From assembly GCA_037133095.1 (NCBI GenBank), contig JBAXOT010000022.1, positions 1-28,548 on the forward strand: DNA of 28,548 nt. The letters run 5' to 3'. The DNA comes from CAIMZW01 sp037133095 (GTDB taxonomy: Bacteria > Actinomycetota > Actinomycetes > Nanopelagicales > Nanopelagicaceae). The position numbers and the translations under genes are program-made. Position 1 is the first letter of the stretch; the number at the start of each line of letters is the position of its first letter. Below the pieces are notes generated by a model. It did not search any database, was not told the DNA's origin, and was given only the letters and a program-made list of their open reading frames with translations. Below are positions 7,999 to 15,574 of this stretch, piece by piece.

Positions 7999-8909
7999 AG
8001 TTGTGGGATACCGAGTCCTTCGGCGCCAGCCTTTGATTGCACAAATTCGCGGGAGTCGCGCTTCAGCCATTCCAGCGAAATGCTGGCACGGCGAACTTTT
8101 TCCCGGGCCACGATTGTCGCCTCGCCATCTAGATGCATCCCAGAAGGGTAGAGACCGCGAGAATTACGAAGTCCAAACTTTACATAAAGCGGGGAGGCGG
8201 CCGCGACAAGATCAGCAACCTCATTGCCGCGGACGACGCCACCTAGATTGTCTGGTGCTTCCACATAAAGATCCAAGGGTAAGTTTGTTACAGAACGCAT
8301 CTCATGAAGTTCATTTAATGTTAAATCTGTTGGAAGATTTACCGTATCGCCACCAAGTGCTTCCAAAACTTTGAGCGTTGCTGGATTCGAAGGCGCTTTC
8401 ATTACTGAGACTTTGAAAACCACATCGGATGGAATCTTTCCACCGTTTCTTGCCTCTTGCAGAATCTGCAGCAAACCGAGGTCAGCAATCAAAAGTCCAC
8501 GAATACCACATTCGATTGCACGTAAAGAGTCCTCAACCGCGTATCGGAGTTGTCGCATTCCACGGACTGATCCACCAAGTGCCGCACCCTCAGGGCTGCG
8601 CGACATCGCACCAACGCCCCACTCTTCGCGAGGTCCAATGAAGAGGGAAATTTCTAAACCAGCATCTGAGGCAATTCTCGACATTTCTCGAAGTTCGGCT
8701 TCCGGATGCAACATCGCGCCACTGCCTTGGGAGACTCGATTAACGGTCACGCCGTAGTGCTCTGCCTCTTTAACAACGGCGGCGAGAACTTTGGGACCTT
8801 CTACGGATGGAATCTCAATTCTAAAGTCCGCGCCATCAGGAAACTTGATCGAGCTCGAAGGGGGCACCTGCTCGGCGGGGAAGGAGCCCAAAAGTGCGTC
8901 AGCCAACAT
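7995..8909 (-). CDS. U32-peptidase-like TIM-barrel protein of a sugar-catabolic operon
   Basis: A 304-residue soluble protein with no signal peptide. Motifs seen are FRIEIPSVEGP, TVNRVSQGSGAM, AVEDSLRAIECGIRGLLIADLG, FKVSVMKAPSNPATL, LPLDLYVEAPDNLGGVVRG and YVKFGLRNSRGLYPSG. The alternating beta/alpha pattern and the D-L-Y-V-E-A-P segment resemble proteins that databases often label U32 family peptidase, found in actinobacterial sugar clusters; this is recalled, not searched. No peptidase activity is evident and the true reaction is unknown. It is the first gene of the operon, next to the putative IclR operator, and overlaps the dehydratase start by ATGA, so it very likely has a role in the sugar pathway. 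An isomerase, epimerase or aldolase activity is possible but unproven. Confidence 0.75.
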   Translation of the reverse strand: MLADALLGSFPAEQVPPSSSIKFPDGADFRIEIPSVEGPKVLAAVVKEAEHYGVTVNRVSQGSGAMLHPEAELREMSRIASDAGLEISLFIGPREEWGVGAMSRSPEGAALGGSVRGMRQLRYAVEDSLRAIECGIRGLLIADLGLLQILQEARNGGKIPSDVVFKVSVMKAPSNPATLKVLEALGGDTVNLPTDLTLNELHEMRSVTNLPLDLYVEAPDNLGGVVRGNEVADLVAAASPLYVKFGLRNSRGLYPSGMHLDGEATIVAREKVRRASISLEWLKRDSREFVQSKAGAEGLGIPQL

Positions 8910-8918
8910 TTCATATCC

Positions 8919-8945
8919 GTTCGGTATTGCCGAACAGCGTTCGGC
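8919..8945. promoter_or_regulatory. overlapping palindromes, probable IclR operator
   Basis: Two perfect inverted repeats share their middle arm. GTTCGG-TATTG-CCGAAC spans 8919-8935, and GCCGAAC-AGC-GTTCGGC spans 8929-8945. They lie in the 109-bp divergent gap between the U32-like gene and the IclR gene. IclR-family proteins bind short palindromes, often of GTTCG...CGAAC type. The site sits just downstream of the minus-strand -10 region, where bound protein would block transcription of the transport/dehydratase operon. Confidence 0.75.
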
Positions 8946-8950
8946 TCTTT

Positions 8951-8978
8951 AGTATTACCTAGTACCGAAGATTGTCAA
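8951..8978 (-). promoter_or_regulatory. predicted promoter of the minus-strand sugar operon
   Basis: On the minus strand a perfect -35 box TTGACA (8978-8973) is followed after 15 or 16 bases by TAATAC (8957-8952) or AATACT (8956-8951) as -10. The predicted transcription start would fall at about 8945, at the edge of the palindromic operator. On the plus strand the same segment reads TTGTCA and might serve the iclR gene, but no clear plus-strand -10 was found. Confidence 0.6.
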
Positions 8979-9018
8979 TCAGAATTCGCAATATGTCATT
9001 ATTTTTTGAGGGGGAGAA

Positions 9019-9813
9019 GTGGCCGAAACTGCACCGACACAAGTCGGCAGCGTCGCCCGAGCCCTCGAATTGGTCGAACTTGTTGTCTCAGGCAGCACTG
9101 AAGGCATGCCGCTTTCAGAGGTGGCCAAAGCGGTGGGCGGTTCAAAGAGCGCGGTGCTTGCCACCTTGCGGACACTGGTGGATTTTGGCTACCTCCGTGT
9201 TGTCGAACCCGGGCCAAAATACTTGCCCGGAATGATGCTCATTCGGTTGGGTGATTTGGCCGCTGCCCACGACCCATTGATCGCCGTGGCTCGCCCCATC
9301 CTCGCTCAACTGAGTGAAAAATCGGGCTTGACCATTCGCGTTGCCCGCAATGATCACGGGTTTCCAATATTTATTGACCGAGTTGATGGTCCGGGTTTTG
9401 TTCGTTTCTACACGCCGCTCGGGGTTCGCGAATTGCCTCACGTGAGTTCGGCTGGAAAGGCAATTCTTGCGGAACTATCCGATGATGAGATCAAACTGGT
9501 GGCGAAAGAGTGTGGATTAGTTTCGAGAACTAAGAATTCCATCACAAGTTTCGCTGGGCTGCGAAAAGAGATTGAACGGATTCGCGAAGTAGGTTTTGCG
9601 ACGGATGATGAGGAGGATGCGCAAGGTATTTTCTGCGTCGGGGCCGCATTTTTTGATCATTTCGGCAAGTGTCTAGGGGCAATCAGTGCCACAGGCGTGA
9701 AAACAGATTTAACCGACGAACAAGTGACCAAGTTGGGCAAGCTCGTTCTCAAGCACGCAGATCAATTAACTAAAGAACTTCACGGGAGAAAATCAGTTCG
9801 GAGAGAAAAATGA
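9019..9813 (+). CDS. IclR family transcriptional regulator
   Basis: A 264-residue regulator with the usual IclR layout. The N-terminal winged helix-turn-helix (about residues 7-70) includes VGSVARALELVELV, MPLSEVAKAVGGSKSAVLATLRTL and FGYLRVVEPGPKYLPG. A C-terminal effector domain has RPILAQLSEKSGLTIRVA and HVSSAGKAILAEL. Start GTG 9019 has GAGGGGGAG immediately upstream. It is divergent from the transporter operon and overlaps the next dehydrogenase gene by ATGA, so it is co-transcribed with catabolic genes. It probably represses the sugar operon through the palindromes at 8919-8945 until a pathway sugar or sugar acid binds. The ligand cannot be read from sequence. Confidence 0.93.
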   Translation: MAETAPTQVGSVARALELVELVVSGSTEGMPLSEVAKAVGGSKSAVLATLRTLVDFGYLRVVEPGPKYLPGMMLIRLGDLAAAHDPLIAVARPILAQLSEKSGLTIRVARNDHGFPIFIDRVDGPGFVRFYTPLGVRELPHVSSAGKAILAELSDDEIKLVAKECGLVSRTKNSITSFAGLRKEIERIREVGFATDDEEDAQGIFCVGAAFFDHFGKCLGAISATGVKTDLTDEQVTKLGKLVLKHADQLTKELHGRKSVRREK

Positions 9814-10811
9814 AATCATTAATCGCCTATGGCAACGATCGAGTCGAGATTATTGAATCTGCTGATTTGCAGATCGCGGCCGATGAAGTGCTCGTAACGC
9901 CCATCATCGCCGGTGTGTGCGGCACGGATTTAGAAATTATCAGCAGCAAGATTGACCCAGATTTTGTGCGGTATCCAATCGTCATAGGTCACGAATGGTG
10001 CGGCAGAGTTCGGGCATTAGGTTCCGAAGTAACCTCAGTCAAAGTCGGAGATCGGGTTGTAGGCGAAGGGATTATCCCCTGCGGTGAGTGCGTTGAATGC
10101 TTGGGTGGAAATACCAATCGATGCCTGATTTACGACGAAATTGGATTTACAAAATCTGGTGCTGCTTCCGAGCAGCTAGTGATTGAGGCTCGGCTGCTGC
10201 ATCTTATTCAGGACTCCGTTTCCAATGAATCTGCGGCTCTCGTGGAACCGACTGCTGTTGTTACGCAAGGGATCCTCAAAGTGGCGCCCCGAAAAGGTTC
10301 CAAGGTATTGATTATTGGCGACGGAACACTCGCTTTGATCGCAGCCAGAGTTGTTCACAATTGGGAGCCAGCCGCGGTTCATATGTTGGGTCTCAAAGAA
10401 GGTCAAAGTGATTTGGCTAGTCAAGCAGGGACAGATCTTTTCATGACGAACACGCCCACTGAAAAATATGACTTGATTATCGAAGCCTCGGGTTCAAGCA
10501 GCCGCATTTCGGAGAGCATCCGACTGTTAGTCCGCGGTGGAAAACTTCTCCTTTTGGGATTCACTGGTGCTGAAGTGGCAACTCAGATATTCATCGACGA
10601 TGTTGTTAACGGCGACCTCAGCATTATTTCCTCTTTTGGCTATTCGCAATCTGCTTGGAAGGCAACGGTGGAACTTCTCAACTCAGGGAAATTGGACCTG
10701 ACATTCCTGATTACTCACAGATTTGCATTGGCGGATTTCGCGCAGGCGATTGCCGCCCTTCGCACTGCCCCAGCGCCTCGAGGCAAAATTGCATTCCTGA
10801 TTGGAGAATAA
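9810..10811 (+). CDS. zinc-dependent MDR dehydrogenase, probable sugar or polyol dehydrogenase
   Basis: A 333-residue medium-chain dehydrogenase. Catalytic zinc residues are seen in GVCGTDLE (Cys) and GHEWCG (His-Glu). The structural-zinc loop PCGECVECLGGNTNRC has four cysteines, and the Rossmann region reads VLIIGDGTLALIAARV. The family oxidises alcohols with NAD(P)+ and includes threonine, sorbitol, galactitol and glucose dehydrogenases. The gene starts inside the iclR stop (ATGA) and ends in the lactonase start (TAATG), so it is tightly coupled to both. The lactonase partner suggests oxidation of an aldose at C1, giving a lactone. Oxidation of a polyol or of another hydroxyl cannot be excluded. 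Confidence 0.9.
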   Translation: MKSLIAYGNDRVEIIESADLQIAADEVLVTPIIAGVCGTDLEIISSKIDPDFVRYPIVIGHEWCGRVRALGSEVTSVKVGDRVVGEGIIPCGECVECLGGNTNRCLIYDEIGFTKSGAASEQLVIEARLLHLIQDSVSNESAALVEPTAVVTQGILKVAPRKGSKVLIIGDGTLALIAARVVHNWEPAAVHMLGLKEGQSDLASQAGTDLFMTNTPTEKYDLIIEASGSSSRISESIRLLVRGGKLLLLGFTGAEVATQIFIDDVVNGDLSIISSFGYSQSAWKATVELLNSGKLDLTFLITHRFALADFAQAIAALRTAPAPRGKIAFLIGE

Positions 10812-11686
10812 TGAAGGTCGAAATATTTGATGAGCGAGTGTGCATCATTGGCGAAGGGCCATCTTCATTTGGACTAGACCATTCTGAATTTTCGTGGGTG
10901 GATATCATTGGTTCCCGGGTACTTACTCGTAATCTTGTTGATGGCACGAGTGGGGAGTTTGCTACCGAAGAACATGTGGGATTTGCGGTTCGACGAAGAA
11001 ATGGTGGCTATGTTTTAGGTACGAATTCTGGCCCCATTCTTCGCGATCCCGATGGCTCTAGCACATTACTTTTTTCATTATTGGATGCTGACCCACAGAC
11101 AAAATCCCACGCGATTCGTTGGAATGATGCCAAAGTCTCGCCGGATGGAAATCTGTTTTTGGGCACCATGGGCTATGAAAAGTTACGCGGAACATCAACA
11201 CTTTTCGCCATCGCCCCTCGAGACAAGCATCCGAAAGTCATATTGGCAGAGCTCACGATCAGCAACGGGATGGATTGGAGTGATGACGGTCAAACCTGCT
11301 ATTTCATCGATAGTCAATGGCAGGCGATTCGATCCTTTTCGGTTGTTGATGAGAAATTAGTTAATCCGCGCAATGTTATCGAGGTCCCGGCTGAAGAAGG
11401 CGCGCCCGATGGAATGTGCCTCGATGCCGAAGGGGGGATATGGGTTGCGCTCTGGGGTGGCTCAGAAATCCGAAGATATGACGCAAATAATGGCTTTGTC
11501 TTAACAGAGCGAATCCCCGTGCCCGCCCCGTTCGTAACATCGATGGCTTTCGGCGGTGCCGATCTGAAAACTCTCATTATTACTTCGGCGACGGATGGCC
11601 TGAGCAATCTTTCGCCGGAGTCCGGAATGACCTTTTTCGTCCAACCAGGTGTCCAGGGCAGGCCATCATCGACCTTCGCGGGCTAA
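10811..11686 (+). CDS. SMP-30/gluconolactonase family sugar lactonase
   Basis: A 291-residue six-bladed beta-propeller lactonase of normal family length that hydrolyses a sugar lactone to the aldonate. The divalent-metal ligands are visible: Glu in IIGEGPSS, Asn in ISNGMDWSDDG and Asp in GAPDGMCLDAEGG. WVALWGGSEIRRYD is the usual blade motif. ATG 10811 is chosen because it overlaps the dehydrogenase stop (TAATG) with GGAG upstream, and family homology begins there; the in-frame extension back to 10655 overlaps the dehydrogenase and looks non-coding. It is last in the iclR operon and ends 7 bp from a convergent aldehyde dehydrogenase gene. It supplies the link between the dehydrogenase and the IlvD/Edd dehydratase. 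Confidence 0.92.
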   Translation: MKVEIFDERVCIIGEGPSSFGLDHSEFSWVDIIGSRVLTRNLVDGTSGEFATEEHVGFAVRRRNGGYVLGTNSGPILRDPDGSSTLLFSLLDADPQTKSHAIRWNDAKVSPDGNLFLGTMGYEKLRGTSTLFAIAPRDKHPKVILAELTISNGMDWSDDGQTCYFIDSQWQAIRSFSVVDEKLVNPRNVIEVPAEEGAPDGMCLDAEGGIWVALWGGSEIRRYDANNGFVLTERIPVPAPFVTSMAFGGADLKTLIITSATDGLSNLSPESGMTFFVQPGVQGRPSSTFAG

Positions 11687-11693
11687 CTCTGAT

Positions 11694-13142
11694 TTAAAGA
11701 AGTTGTGCCGTAATTTCGACCGGGAAGCCTTGATAAGTGATAGGGCGCAAGAATCTCGAGATTGCATGTAGACCCACTGAGGTATGCAACGGAGAAGTTG
11801 AGGCTGGGTAGGGACCTCCGTGTTGTTGGCCAATAGTTACAGCAACGCCCGTTGGCCAAGAATTCCATGAAAGCCGACCGACCTTCTTGGCGATGGCTGC
11901 GCTGACGACTACGGCATTTTCATCTGCCGCGGCGGCGAAAATTGAACCTGTGAGCGCACCTTCTAGATTGCCGATCACAGTTAGCAGATCATTAACTCTG
12001 TCGTAGGTAACAACAATGCCGGTTGGACCGAAACACTCTAATTCGAGGGACTCGGGCTTTGAGGTGACACTGACAATGTCGGCGACCAGAATTGCCGGGG
12101 CGGAATAGATTCCGCCATCTTGAATATCATTGCCAACAACTAATTCGGCACCTAAGAGTTCACTGAGGGCGGATCTATTTCCATCATGAGCCAACTTGGT
12201 GGCTGGACTGAGGAATGGCGTTGATGTCCGTCCTTGAACCTGGGTTGAAATCTCTGCGATGACCGATGAATTCTTTGGGACGAAGAGAATGCTGGGATTT
12301 GTACAGAATTGACCGTTGCCCAGTAAAAGCGAATCAAGATATGCCGCGGCAAAAACCTTTGGATCAGTCAGAGCAGACTCGAGAGCTACAACCGGATTAA
12401 CGCTGCCGAGTTCGCCATAGAACGGGATGGGCGTGGCACGAGCCTGTGCAAGATCAAAGAGCGCTCGCCCACCGCGACGAGAACCGGTAAATGCACCGGC
12501 ACTTACTTCTGGCGAAGTTAGGGCCAGCACGCCGGCTTCGACGCCGTGGATCAGTGAAAGTACGCCTGGGAATCCAAGTGTTTCCAATACCGATTTTGCC
12601 AACCCAAAAACTTTTGCCGAGGTTTGCGGGTGCGATGGATGAGCCTTGGCTACTACGGCACAGCCAGCGGCCAGCGCAGAAGCGGTATCTCCACCCAGAA
12701 CACTGAAGGCAAATGGGAAATTGTTAGCGCCGAATACCACGACGACACCCAACGGAGCCAATGCGCGCAAAAACTCTGGATGTCCCACTGGCAGTGGTGC
12801 ATCAACGACGGAGTCAACTTCTGGCGTGATGAATTTTCCTTCGGAAATGGCACGAGCGAATTCCCGGATTTGAAATGATGTTCGACCTACTTCGCCCGTC
12901 AAGCGAGGGATCCCAAGACCCGTTTCCAAATCCGCAATTTCCACTAAATCTGCCACGTTCGCATCAAGCACGTCCGCAATCGCTCGGAGAGCTTCAGCAC
13001 GTTGGGCTGTTGATGCCGCCGCCCAAATCTCGAATCCGATTCGCGCCTTCTCGATGGTGGACCCCACATCGGCCACCGAGGTATCAGGGAATATTGGACC
13101 AAACGTTTGGCCTGTGCGCGGATTGATGGACTGAGTCGACAT
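11694..13142 (-). CDS. 2-oxoglutarate-semialdehyde (2,5-dioxovalerate) dehydrogenase-like ALDH
   Basis: A 482-residue aldehyde dehydrogenase. Catalytic residues seen are Asn in FGANNFPF (about 141), Glu in FYGELGSVNP (about 244) and Cys in GNGQFCTNPS (C280). The FSVLGGDTASALAAGCAVV segment followed by AKAHPSHPQTS is characteristic of alpha-ketoglutarate semialdehyde dehydrogenases rather than general ALDHs. The reaction oxidises 2-oxoglutarate semialdehyde to 2-oxoglutarate with NAD(P)+. This is the last step of non-phosphorylating pentose, glucarate and hydroxyproline pathways. ATG 13142 has GGAAG just upstream. The gene converges on the lactonase operon and diverges from UbiA, so it is its own transcription unit. 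The match to the pathway is strong; the physiological substrate is inferred. Confidence 0.9.
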   Translation of the reverse strand: MSTQSINPRTGQTFGPIFPDTSVADVGSTIEKARIGFEIWAAASTAQRAEALRAIADVLDANVADLVEIADLETGLGIPRLTGEVGRTSFQIREFARAISEGKFITPEVDSVVDAPLPVGHPEFLRALAPLGVVVVFGANNFPFAFSVLGGDTASALAAGCAVVAKAHPSHPQTSAKVFGLAKSVLETLGFPGVLSLIHGVEAGVLALTSPEVSAGAFTGSRRGGRALFDLAQARATPIPFYGELGSVNPVVALESALTDPKVFAAAYLDSLLLGNGQFCTNPSILFVPKNSSVIAEISTQVQGRTSTPFLSPATKLAHDGNRSALSELLGAELVVGNDIQDGGIYSAPAILVADIVSVTSKPESLELECFGPTGIVVTYDRVNDLLTVIGNLEGALTGSIFAAAADENAVVVSAAIAKKVGRLSWNSWPTGVAVTIGQQHGGPYPASTSPLHTSVGLHAISRFLRPITYQGFPVEITAQLL

Positions 13143-13274
13143 GGTCTTCCGTTCGTTTGGGAGATTCGAGACGGAACTCTAGACGTTAATAACGAAGAGA
13201 ATTCCAACTCGAACTATATAGTCACTCGGCGCTCCATCCGAAGGTCGTATCGCCAAGAACGTTACTCTTTAAAA

Positions 13275-14066
13275 ATGGTGGTTATAAAAATGCTGAAGGC
13301 CTCGCATTTCGGACCAACGGTATTGGTTACGACGCTGGCACTTTTATTGTCACATAATTTCTTTGTTTGGACAGACTCAATCCAGATTGCCACCGCGATA
13401 TTTTTAGGACAATTGTCTGTTGGTTGGAGCAACGACATTTTGGATGTTGAGCGGGATCGACTTCAAAATCGAATGAGCAAACCACTTGTGAGCGGCGAGC
13501 TCTCGCTCGACCTTCTTCGACGAGCATTGATTATTGATCTGGTTTTCTGTCTCATTCTTTCCGTCACTGGGCCACTGGGTATTCGCGGGGGAATCCTTCA
13601 TATATTTGGGGTGTTGTGTGGCTTGTCCTACAACTGGTATTTCAAATTTACGTGGGGCTCGCCGCTGCCGTACGTATTAGCCTTCGCTTCGCTGGCGGTG
13701 GTGACGTATGTGGCAACAAATCAAACCCCACCCTCATGGCTGGTAGTTGCCGGGGGACTCTTCGGGTTAGCGGCCCACTTTGCCAACGTACTCAAAGATA
13801 TGGAATCAGATCGGGAAATCGGAATAAGAGGATTGCCCCAAATAGTAGGAATGAAGACGAGCCTATTTATTGCTGGGGCTGCGCTGATAGTGATCGCGGT
13901 GATTCTCGCATCGCAATCTCACCATTATCGATGGTGGCTCGGTGCATCGACGGGGATTGGTCTTATTACCCTCATTTTCCGGCCAAAGCGGTACGGGTTT
14001 CAGGTCATCATGGGGTTAGCAATAGTAGATGTAGTAACTCTGCTTTTTTCCGGAGTTCTTGGGTAA
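13275..14066 (+). CDS. UbiA family prenyltransferase
   Basis: A 263-residue integral membrane protein with about eight hydrophobic segments. The first aspartate-rich motif, NDILDVERDR (residues 53-62), is followed by QNRMSKPLVSGELS. The second reads LKDMESDREIGIRGLPQ. UbiA enzymes attach isoprenoid chains to acceptors in quinone, heme or lipid synthesis; the acceptor here is not evident. Start ATG 13275 is chosen because family-like sequence (MLKASHFGPTVLV) begins right after it; ATG 13290 is an alternative. Neither has a good Shine-Dalgarno, and the open frame back to 13107 overlaps the divergent gene and is unlikely to be translated. It has no obvious functional link to the sugar genes around it. 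Confidence 0.88.
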   Translation: MVVIKMLKASHFGPTVLVTTLALLLSHNFFVWTDSIQIATAIFLGQLSVGWSNDILDVERDRLQNRMSKPLVSGELSLDLLRRALIIDLVFCLILSVTGPLGIRGGILHIFGVLCGLSYNWYFKFTWGSPLPYVLAFASLAVVTYVATNQTPPSWLVVAGGLFGLAAHFANVLKDMESDREIGIRGLPQIVGMKTSLFIAGAALIVIAVILASQSHHYRWWLGASTGIGLITLIFRPKRYGFQVIMGLAIVDVVTLLFSGVLG

Positions 14067-14107
14067 ATTCAAATTTTTTGTGGTGCAGGACACCCTCATA
14101 CTGTGTG

Positions 14108-14120
14108 GTAGCAAGGCTAC
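14108..14120. promoter_or_regulatory. short inverted repeat upstream of malic enzyme gene
   Basis: A perfect GTAGC-AAG-GCTAC repeat lies 45 bases before the malic enzyme start. A possible -10 box TACTAT overlaps its right arm (14118-14123). It could be an operator or a chance palindrome; no second copy was found in the window. Confidence 0.3.
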
Positions 14121-14164
14121 TATGACCGTTTACTTGCCCAATAAATAGACGATGGAGTCTCTTG

Positions 14165-15568
14165 ATGAAAAGCACCAGCCCCGGCTATGGAATCACTATC
14201 CGAATTGATACGGATATGAGCATTGCACCTACTTCCTTGATTCCTGCAGTAGTCGCGGCGGCGGGCGGAACCTTGACGGCACTCGATGTCGTCGAATCAA
14301 ATCAAGATCACGTGACCATCGACGTAACCTGTGATGCCATTGATGCAGATCATGCGGTCGAAATAACCGATGCCATCAAGGCGGCCTCACCTCAAATCAA
14401 TATTAGAAATGTGAGCGACCGGACATTCCTGCTGCACTTAGGTGGAAAACTCGAAGTGCGATCCAAGGTGCCTTTAAAAACTCGGGATGATTTATCGCGC
14501 GCATATACACCAGGCGTCGCCCGAGTCTGCTTAGCGATCGCCAAAGACAAATCTGACGCGCGTCATCTCACTATCAAGCGCAATACCGTTGCCGTCGTCA
14601 CTGATGGCTCGGCTGTTCTTGGTCTCGGCAATATTGGTCCCGAAGCCGCGATGCCGGTCATGGAAGGCAAGGCAGCGTTATTCAAGAGATTTGGAAATGT
14701 GGATGCCTGGCCTATCTGTTTGGATACCCAAGACACTGAGGAAATCATTAAGGCGGTGCAATGGATTGCACCAGGATTCGGCGGAATTAATCTCGAAGAT
14801 ATCTCTGCGCCTCGGTGTTTTGAAATCGAAGCTCGTCTGAAGGAACTCCTGGATATTCCCGTCTTCCACGATGATCAACACGGAACCGCAATTGTTGTGC
14901 TCGCAGCTTTGATTAACTCGTTGAAACTTGTCAAGAAGAATTTGTCGGATGTGCGAATCGTTTTGAGCGGTGCTGGTGCAGCAGGTAATGCAATCATTCG
15001 GCTGCTCATCCTTCAAGGAGCCAAGCATGTCATTGCCTTTGATTCCAAAGGTTCCATTCACAAAGATTCTCCACGTTCGAACCCAATGCGCGAATGGTTA
15101 ATTGACAATACAAATGAAGAGAGCCGCAACTGCACCTTAGCCGAAGCGTTGGTTAATGCCGACGTCTTCATTGGGGTCAGTGCTCCGAATATTCTGAAGG
15201 AAGCGGATATAGCCGCGATGGCACCTGATTCCATCGTTCTCGCCATGGCAAATCCTGATCCCGAGATTGACCCTGCGATTGCGTCAAAGCACGCTCGAAT
15301 TGTTGGAACTGGCAGAAGCGACTACCCCAACCAAATCAACAATGTTCTGGCTTTTCCTGGAATATTTCGCGGTTTGCTTGATGCCGGCGTAACGAAAGTG
15401 ACCGACGAGATGTTGGCGTTGGCCGCCAATGCCATTGCCGGATGTGTGAGTGAAGAACAACTTAATGCCACCTTTATTATCCCAAGTGTTTTTGATCCTG
15501 CGGTTACTCCAGCGGTTGCGAATGCCGTTATTGCCCTCGCCAAAGCCTCTAAGCCGCCCCGAAACTAG
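14165..15568 (+). CDS. NAD(P)-dependent malic enzyme with N-terminal ACT domain
   Basis: A 467-residue protein. Residues 1-90 form an ACT-like domain (YGITIRIDTDMSIAPTSLIP), probably for small-ligand regulation. The malic domain follows, with catalytic Tyr in SRAYTPGVA (Y114) and Lys in MPVMEGKA (K169), HDDQHGTA for metal and substrate, and the NAD fold VLSGAGAAGNAIIRLL. It decarboxylates malate to pyruvate. ATG 14165 has GGAG 7 nt upstream; the TTG at 14162 is a less likely start. The DHDPS-family gene begins 6 bp after the stop, so the two are co-transcribed. In this setting it would turn 2-oxoglutarate-derived malate into pyruvate, closing the oxidative sugar route. Confidence 0.93.
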   Translation: MKSTSPGYGITIRIDTDMSIAPTSLIPAVVAAAGGTLTALDVVESNQDHVTIDVTCDAIDADHAVEITDAIKAASPQINIRNVSDRTFLLHLGGKLEVRSKVPLKTRDDLSRAYTPGVARVCLAIAKDKSDARHLTIKRNTVAVVTDGSAVLGLGNIGPEAAMPVMEGKAALFKRFGNVDAWPICLDTQDTEEIIKAVQWIAPGFGGINLEDISAPRCFEIEARLKELLDIPVFHDDQHGTAIVVLAALINSLKLVKKNLSDVRIVLSGAGAAGNAIIRLLILQGAKHVIAFDSKGSIHKDSPRSNPMREWLIDNTNEESRNCTLAEALVNADVFIGVSAPNILKEADIAAMAPDSIVLAMANPDPEIDPAIASKHARIVGTGRSDYPNQINNVLAFPGIFRGLLDAGVTKVTDEMLALAANAIAGCVSEEQLNATFIIPSVFDPAVTPAVANAVIALAKASKPPRN

Positions 15569-15574
15569 CCTTCA

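Noticed and set aside
7999..8070. 24-residue N-terminal extension of the IlvD/Edd dehydratase
   Set aside because: It overlaps the end of the U32-like gene, has basic non-family-like sequence, and the ATGA-overlapping start at 7998 is a normal arrangement.
10655..10810. 52-residue N-terminal extension of the lactonase
   Set aside because: It lies inside the dehydrogenase gene in another frame. The TAATG start at 10811 has a ribosome site and family homology begins there.
13107..13274. N-terminal extension of the UbiA protein
   Set aside because: The stretch is polar, overlaps the divergent ALDH start and does not match UbiA N-termini.
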